Assembly: GCF_020708045.1 (NCBI RefSeq)
Contig: NZ_JAJFES010000024.1
Coordinates: 1 to 37,349 of the forward strand
DNA length: 37,349 nucleotides
Source of the DNA: Massilia sp. IC2-278
GTDB taxonomy: Bacteria > Pseudomonadota > Gammaproteobacteria > Burkholderiales > Burkholderiaceae_D
Reading direction: 5' to 3'
The position numbers and the translations under genes were made by a program. The notes under the pieces are model-generated. The model did not search any database. It worked only from the letters and a program-made list of their open reading frames with translations, and was not told the origin of the DNA. Positions 32,164 through 37,349 of this stretch are shown piece by piece (the first letter of the stretch is position 1; the number at the start of each line of letters is the position of its first letter).

Positions 32164-32352
32164 CTAAGGCAGCTGGCCTTGTTCAAACTCCGCAAGCATC
32201 GTATCCAGCCCAGTCATTACCTCGTCCGATGTATAAAATTCCCCACTTTCCAGCGCTTCGGTAAAGCCAGCTTGTCCCCGCGCGATAAACGCTTTCTGCG
32301 CCTCCGAAGGTGCCTCGGATCCCGGCTCCCGTGACATTGGCAAATCGTCCAT
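32164..32352 (-). CDS. Antitoxin-like small protein (ParD/CopG-type), apparently without a toxin partner
   Basis: Acidic protein of 62 aa. The core AQKAFIARGQAGFTEALESG followed by FYTSDEVMTGLDTMLAEFE resembles the C-terminal half of ParD-like type II antitoxins. A near-perfect AAGGAGG lies 5 bp before ATG 32352, which strongly supports translation; an in-frame GTG at 32358 is less likely. In parDE-like modules the toxin gene normally follows the antitoxin, but the next 395 bp on this strand contain no ParE-like frame. It is divergent from pyrC with 106 bp between starts. It could be an orphan antitoxin or a remnant of a module. The family call is by eye and moderately certain. Confidence 0.68.
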   Translation of the reverse strand: MDDLPMSREPGSEAPSEAQKAFIARGQAGFTEALESGEFYTSDEVMTGLDTMLAEFEQGQLP

Positions 32353-32458
32353 GCTCACCTCCTTTCTTCATTTGGCCCTCAATCTACCCGAAAGTTCAGG
32401 CGCGCTCCACCACTCGCTATACAGGTAAAATACCGCCGTCCGCATTCCGAGAGCCGCC

Positions 32459-33514
32459 ATGTCCACCATCGAGATCCCGCAATCCATCACCATCACCCGC
32501 CCCGACGACTGGCACCTGCACCTGCGCGACGGCGCGGCGCTGGCCAGCGTGCTGCCGCATACCGCGCGCCAGTTCGCGCGCGCGATCGTGATGCCGAACC
32601 TGAAGCCGCCGGTCACCACCGCCGCCGACGCGCTGGCCTACCGCGACCGCATCCTGGCCGCGCTGCCGGAAGGTGTACAGTTCGAGCCGCTGATGACGCT
32701 CTACCTGACCGACAACACCGACCCGGACGAGATCCGCCGTGCCCAGGACACCGGTTTCATCCACGCCGTGAAGCTCTACCCGGCCGGCGCCACCACGAAT
32801 TCGGCCGCCGGCGTGACCGACCTGAAGAAGTGCTACAAGACCCTCGAAGTGATGCAGGAAGTCGGCATGCCGCTGCTGGTGCACGGCGAGGTGACCGACC
32901 ATGACATCGATTTGTTCGACCGCGAAGCCGTGTTCATCGAGCGCGTGATGCGCCCATTGCGCCGCGACCTGCCGGCCCTGAACATCGTCTTCGAGCACAT
33001 CACCACCAAGGATGCGGCCCAGTACGTGGCCGAGGCCGAAGGCCCGATCGCGGCGACCATCACCGCTCACCACCTGCTGTACAACCGCAACGAGATCTTC
33101 CGCGGCGGCATCCGCCCGCATTACTATTGCCTGCCGGTGCTGAAACGCGAAGAACACCGCCTGGCGCTGGTGACTGCCGCCACCAGCGGCGACGAGCGCT
33201 TCTTCCTCGGCACCGATTCGGCGCCGCACGCCATCGGCGCCAAGGAATCGAGCTGCGGCTGCGCCGGCTGCTACACCGCGCTGCACGCGATGGAGCTGTA
33301 CACGCAAGCCTTTGCCGACGCCGGCGCGCTCGACAAGCTGGAAGCATTCGCCAGCTTCAATGGCCCGGCCTTCTACGGCCTGCCGCGTAACGAAGGCAGC
33401 ATCACCCTGGTGCGCGAGAACTGGACCATCCCGAACACGGTGCCGATGGGCGACGACCGCCTGGTGCCGCTGAACGCCGGCGAGGACATCGGCTGGAAGA
33501 TGGTCCAGGCTTGA
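32459..33514 (+). CDS. pyrC: Dihydroorotase, homodimeric class (PyrC)
   Basis: Converts carbamoyl-aspartate to dihydroorotate in pyrimidine synthesis; cytoplasmic zinc enzyme of 351 aa, the usual length for E. coli-type PyrC. The binuclear zinc site is visible: DWHLHLRDG (about 17-25), the carboxylated Lys in HAVKLYPAGATTNS (about 103), HGEV, HITTK and the catalytic Asp in GTDSAPH (about 250). The start gives a standard N terminus (MSTIEIPQSITITRPDDWH). Its stop overlaps the leader of the DUF3025 gene and the ATG of that gene is 2 bp further on, so pyrC, DUF3025 and the next oxidoreductase probably form an operon. Confidence 0.97.
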   Translation: MSTIEIPQSITITRPDDWHLHLRDGAALASVLPHTARQFARAIVMPNLKPPVTTAADALAYRDRILAALPEGVQFEPLMTLYLTDNTDPDEIRRAQDTGFIHAVKLYPAGATTNSAAGVTDLKKCYKTLEVMQEVGMPLLVHGEVTDHDIDLFDREAVFIERVMRPLRRDLPALNIVFEHITTKDAAQYVAEAEGPIAATITAHHLLYNRNEIFRGGIRPHYYCLPVLKREEHRLALVTAATSGDERFFLGTDSAPHAIGAKESSCGCAGCYTALHAMELYTQAFADAGALDKLEAFASFNGPAFYGLPRNEGSITLVRENWTIPNTVPMGDDRLVPLNAGEDIGWKMVQA

Positions 33515-33516
33515 GC

Positions 33517-34323
33517 ATGCTGGCGCAGATCGACTGGTCCCACCCCTGGTACGACAGCGTCCGCCCCGCCTTCGAGCGCCTCGGCCTCGAAGGCGACGAT
33601 TTATCGGCGGGCTTCGGCGCCGCCTTCAACAGGAATGCGGCCAGCCTCGCCCTGCGCAACCACCGCGATCTGCCGATCACCTTCGTGCCGCAGGAATCGC
33701 TGCCCGAAGGGACGGCCTACGAGGAATTCATCAGCGCCACCGGCGGCGTGCCCACGCGCGACAACCTGCACGACTTCTTCAATGGCCTGGTGTGGCAGAC
33801 CTTCCCCCTCATCAAACGCCAGCTGAACGCCTTGCAGGCAGCGCAGATCGCGGCGGCCGGCGGGGTAGGGCAGTCGCGCGGACCGGCGCGCGATGCGGCC
33901 ACCATCTTCGACGAAAACGCGGCCTTGCTGGTGGTGCGCTTTTCGAACGCGGGCCGCGCGCTGGTCGACGAATTGCGCGCCCACTGCTGGGATGCGGCGC
34001 TGTTCGAGAAGCGCGCCATGTTCGGCCGCGATGCCCAGGTCTGGCTGTTCGGCCACGCGCTGATGGAAAAGCTGGTGGCGCCGCGCAAGGCGATCACGGC
34101 GCATACGCGCGTGGTGTTCGCCGACGATGCGTACTTTGCCTTGCCGCCCGATGAACAGCGCGCCTGGATCGACGCCCGCGTGGCGTTCGAATTGGCGAGC
34201 GACCCCCTGGCCACCTCCGGCTTCACGCCGCTGCCGGTGCTCGGCGTGCCCGGCTGGTGGCCAGGGCAGGACGTCGCCTTCTATGCCGACACCGGCGTGT
34301 TCCGCCCGAAACGGAGAATCTGA
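33517..34323 (+). CDS. DUF3025 domain protein
   Basis: Soluble protein of 268 aa of the DUF3025 family, function unknown. The family core is visible: PITFVPQESLPEGTAYEEFI, DNLHDFFNGLVWQTFPLIKR, FDENAALLV, and a C-terminal PLPVLGVPGWWPGQD followed by FYADTGVFRPKR. The conserved His/Asp in NLHDFFN and the WWPGQ block suggest a ligand or active site, but nothing is established. ATG 33517 begins 2 bp after the pyrC stop; a TTG at 33511 would add two residues. The stop is immediately followed by the ATG of the next gene. Confidence 0.9.
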   Translation: MLAQIDWSHPWYDSVRPAFERLGLEGDDLSAGFGAAFNRNAASLALRNHRDLPITFVPQESLPEGTAYEEFISATGGVPTRDNLHDFFNGLVWQTFPLIKRQLNALQAAQIAAAGGVGQSRGPARDAATIFDENAALLVVRFSNAGRALVDELRAHCWDAALFEKRAMFGRDAQVWLFGHALMEKLVAPRKAITAHTRVVFADDAYFALPPDEQRAWIDARVAFELASDPLATSGFTPLPVLGVPGWWPGQDVAFYADTGVFRPKRRI

Positions 34324-35316
<993 letters not shown>

Positions 35317-35425
35317 GCGCGCCACGCCGGGCGGCGTATGCATGTTGACAAGCTGTGCGGCGCATCGAATACTGGATCGTTTATCGATGTGCTCTCAAGA
35401 TGTGCTCTCAACCCCGGAGTTCAAC

Positions 35426-35785
35426 ATGCATACCCTTCGCGCCGCCATCCTCGCCGCACTCCTGCTGCCGCTTGCTGCCTTTGCCGATCCCGTCCCCGCC
35501 GACAAGCAGGCCTACGTCGGCGACTGGCAGGGCAAGGACATGCGCCTTCAGCTGAACAAGGAGGGCAAGGTCAAGTACAAGCGCGACCGGCCGGGCAAGA
35601 AGCTCGACCTGAGCCTGGACCTGCAAGGCTTCGATGGCGATAACTTCGACGTTGGCTTTGCATTGGTGCGCTCGACCTTCGTGGTCAGCAAGCCGCCGCA
35701 CCGCGAGGGCGACAAGTGGAAGATGACGGTGGATGGGGTCGAGTTGACCCGCGTCGACGGGGCGCCGGCCGGAGCCGGACAATGA
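35426..35785 (+). CDS. Small periplasmic protein of unknown function
   Basis: Protein of 119 aa with a signal peptide (MHTLRAAILAALLLPLAAFA, then DPVPADK). The mature part is a small domain rich in Lys and Asp, beginning YVGDWQGKDMRLQLNKEGKV, with a lipocalin- or META-like feel (a GxW-type start followed by short beta strands), but I cannot assign a family. The start at 35426 follows GGAG; the frame is open for 28 codons more without a ribosome site. The stop overlaps the ATG of the VOC-fold gene (ATGA), so the two are translated together. The gene lies 109 bp after the oxidoreductase. Confidence 0.8.
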   Translation: MHTLRAAILAALLLPLAAFADPVPADKQAYVGDWQGKDMRLQLNKEGKVKYKRDRPGKKLDLSLDLQGFDGDNFDVGFALVRSTFVVSKPPHREGDKWKMTVDGVELTRVDGAPAGAGQ

Positions 35786-36150
35786 AGCTGGGCGCCACCA
35801 CACCGATCCTGCGCATCTTCGACGAAACCAAGGCGCGCGAATTCTATGTCGGCTTCCTGGGCTTCCAGGTCGACTGGGAGCACCGCTTCGAGCCTGGCTT
35901 GCCGCTCTACGTACAGGTCTCGCGCGGTGGCTGCGTGCTGCACCTGAGCGAGCACCATGGCGATTGCTGTCCCGGTGCGGCCATGCGTATCGAGGTCGAC
36001 GATATCGATGCCCTGCACGCGGAGCTGGCGAACAAGGACTACGCGTATGCGCGGCCAGGGATCGATGCGATGCCATGGGGCACACGGGATATGTCGGTGA
36101 AGGACCCGTTCGGGAACCGGTTGACGTTCACGACGGCGATCAGCACATAG
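35782..36150 (+). CDS. Glyoxalase/bleomycin-resistance superfamily (VOC) protein
   Basis: VOC-fold protein of 122 aa with the two expected beta-alpha-beta-beta-beta modules. The N-terminal module is TTPILRIFDETKAREFYVGF and following; the C-terminal one runs from AAMRIEVDDIDALHAEL to VKDPFGNRLTF. The stretch HLSEHHGDCCPGAA resembles bleomycin-binding-type members annotated as glyoxalase superfamily proteins. Metal-binding residues cannot be assigned with certainty, and resistance activity should not be assumed. The ATG overlaps the stop of the preceding gene. Downstream are two palindromic repeats and a convergent gene. Confidence 0.9.
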   Translation: MKLGATTPILRIFDETKAREFYVGFLGFQVDWEHRFEPGLPLYVQVSRGGCVLHLSEHHGDCCPGAAMRIEVDDIDALHAELANKDYAYARPGIDAMPWGTRDMSVKDPFGNRLTFTTAIST

Positions 36151-36196
36151 CAGCGTTTGCCGGACGCCGCCCGGATTTTCATACGTTCCATACCGC

Positions 36197-36253
36197 GTGG
36201 ACACAGGTGTCCACCCTACGAACCCGCTTTGTAGGGTGGACTCCCGAGTCCAC
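36197..36253. repeat. Pair of palindromic repeats (copies 12 and 13)
   Basis: Copy 12 (36197-36219) is GTGGACAC-AG-GTGTCCAC-CCTAC and copy 13 (36231-36253) is GTAGG-GTGGACTC-CC-GAGTCCAC. The tails face each other across 11 bp, making the tightest pair in the window, and the tail pentamers could themselves pair to form one long cruciform. They lie between the convergent VOC and TPR genes. Confidence 0.9.
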
Positions 36254-36277
36254 GCTGTGCGGCGCCTGATCCCTCGA

Positions 36278-37030
36278 TCAGCCTTTCCCGCCCCCCACCG
36301 CCGCATCCAGCCGCCTGAACAAACCCTGGTGCAAGCCGCGCGTGTGCTTGGTCATATGCCTGCGCGCATGCGCAATCTCCTGCAACTCGCGCTCGGCCAG
36401 CGCCTGGCGCCCACTCTCCAGCGCCCACAAGGCCAGCTCCACGCGCCCCTCGATTCCGCCAAAGCGCTCCACCGCCGTCTCGAACTGCGCGCCCGCTTCC
36501 TCCGCGCGTCCGGTGCCCGCATACGCCCGGCCCAGCTCCAGCGCCATTTCCTCGGAGCGGAAGCCCGGCTGCTTGGCCTGCAAGGGCGCCAGCAGCGCCA
36601 GCGCCGCCTCCGGCTGCCCGTTCGCCAGCTTCGCACGCGCCGCGCCGAAGATCACCTCCGGGTCGGCGGCAAACGGCCCGCGCAGGCAGGCGTCGTACTG
36701 CGCCACGGCCTCGGCGCTCTGGCCATTGTCGAGCAGGGCGCCGGCCAGGCGCATCTGGTTGTAGGCGGTCGGGGTCAGGTCGAAGTCGGCCTGGGCCTCG
36801 CGCACCTCGCGGCCCGGGTCGAGGGTGCGGCCGATGGCACGCCCGGCCAGGCGCGCCTGGCGCTCGATCTGCGAGTGCGGCAGGAAGACCGCCGCGAAGT
36901 AGACGATGCTGCCGAGCAGCGGGAAGGAGAAGAGGATCAGCAGCCAGTACATCTGGCGTCCGGTACGCACCGCGTGGATCGCAAAGAAGAGCGCAACGAG
37001 GAAGTGAAGTCCGAGTCCGAGATAGGGCAT
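36278..37030 (-). CDS. Membrane-anchored TPR protein (PLD-nuclease N-terminal-like)
   Basis: Protein of 250 aa with two N-terminal membrane helices (LGLGLHFLVALFFAIHAV and MYWLLILFSFPLLGSIVYFA). The second, with its WLL-x8-GS-x-VYF pattern, resembles the short membrane domain also found at the N terminus of cardiolipin synthases. The remaining 190 residues are TPR-like helical repeats (AYNQMRLAGALLDNGQSAEA, VIFGAARAKLANGQPEAALA, ALELGRAYAGTGRAEEAGAQ). No catalytic motif is present, so a scaffold or assembly role is likely. The start at 37030 (MPYLGLGLHF) gives the compact membrane domain; the frame is open for 40 more codons of unlikely composition. Confidence 0.87.
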   Translation of the reverse strand: MPYLGLGLHFLVALFFAIHAVRTGRQMYWLLILFSFPLLGSIVYFAAVFLPHSQIERQARLAGRAIGRTLDPGREVREAQADFDLTPTAYNQMRLAGALLDNGQSAEAVAQYDACLRGPFAADPEVIFGAARAKLANGQPEAALALLAPLQAKQPGFRSEEMALELGRAYAGTGRAEEAGAQFETAVERFGGIEGRVELALWALESGRQALAERELQEIAHARRHMTKHTRGLHQGLFRRLDAAVGGGKG

Positions 37031-37297
37031 GGCCGAGTCGTGTTTGTTGTTATCGGGACGGAGCAGGCCCCCACAAGGGCGTATTGCTCCGGTCGCAACG
37101 ATATCTCCAAACAGATGCCAAATGTCTATCGAATTGTCACACCATGGCACAAAATTCGACAGGTTTGACGAAACCCTACAGTGGTCAGACTTTCAGGAAC
37201 TCTTCGCGCCCGCCCAACCAACAGCCGGGGTCAGGTTGAGAGGGTCCGGGATTCATGGACATCCAAATAGTGGACAATATGTCCCTGGAGGATTTAC

Positions 37298-37349
37298 ATG
37301 ACAAATAAGCAGTTGCCATCGAAGCGGGAGATCGTTCCCGCTTCATCGG
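37298..37349 (+). CDS. Start of an unidentified gene, cut by the window end
   Basis: GGAGG followed by ATG at 37298 opens a frame reading MTNKQLPSKREIVPAS that leaves the window. The upstream 267 bp (37031-37297) are lower in GC and hold no gene. Just before the ribosome site is the dyad GGACA-ATA-TGTCC (37272-37284) and a partial copy GGACATCC (37257-37264). The AT-rich start, the basic N terminus and the GGACA elements would suit the left end of an insertion sequence, but 17 codons are too few to decide. Confidence 0.5.
   Translation, partial: MTNKQLPSKREIVPASS

Overview
The window looks like chromosomal DNA of a high-GC betaproteobacterium, most likely Oxalobacteraceae (Massilia/Telluria type). 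That placement is an inference from the rRNA sequence, the gene families and the base composition; no database search was possible. It opens with the 3' end of a 23S rRNA gene and a complete 5S rRNA gene with a strong terminator, and closes inside the first codons of an unidentified gene. I see no prophage, CRISPR array, tRNA gene or complete insertion sequence.

Layout. 1-390: tail of an rRNA operon. 537-4181: an OmpR-type response regulator, its histidine kinase and an EptA-type lipid A phosphoethanolamine transferase, in PmrA/PmrB/EptA order. 4199-6801 (minus): a translationally coupled pair of membrane proteins, DUF2157 and GDYXXLXY. 6984-7268: a small protein of unknown function. 7284-8720 (minus): a DHA2 drug-type exporter. 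8844-9413 (minus): a PagL-like lipid A deacylase with an unusual active site. 9508-10425: a 3-hydroxyisobutyrate dehydrogenase-family enzyme. 10750-11943 (minus): an M20 amidohydrolase. 12275-15485: a lone molybdopterin oxidoreductase overlapping a lipoprotein metallopeptidase. 15673-19151: two tandem FadD acyl-CoA ligases. 19441-23718 (minus): a giant hybrid kinase with two kinase and two receiver modules. 23787-25831 (minus): a PhoD phosphatase coupled to a hotdog acyl-CoA thioesterase. 25894-27744: an Atm1-like ABC exporter. 28008-31768 (minus): asparaginase, a dipeptidase-like amidohydrolase and a dicarboxylate/amino-acid symporter. 32164-32352 (minus): an orphan antitoxin-like gene. 32459-36150: pyrC, DUF3025, a Gfo/Idh/MocA oxidoreductase, a small periplasmic protein and a VOC-fold protein. 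36278-37030 (minus): a membrane-anchored TPR protein.

Functional themes are envelope lipid A remodelling (EptA and the PagL-like protein), fatty-acid activation and acyl-CoA turnover (two FadD, thioesterase), aspartate/asparagine/dipeptide catabolism, and signalling through one classical and one very large hybrid sensor system.

The most striking non-coding signal is a family of 13 short palindromes (arm GTGG[A/G][C/T][A/T]C plus a CCTAC/GTAGG tail). They lie only between genes, concentrated at convergent gene ends, often as head-to-head pairs. Six arm variants occur, each with exactly matching changes in the opposite arm. Other structures worth attention are a 160-bp inverted-repeat element (MITE-like) at 11974-12133, a dyad inside the spacer of a strong promoter ahead of the symporter (31904-31932), and direct repeats ahead of the DHA2 exporter. 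I found no clear multi-gene system that I could call new.
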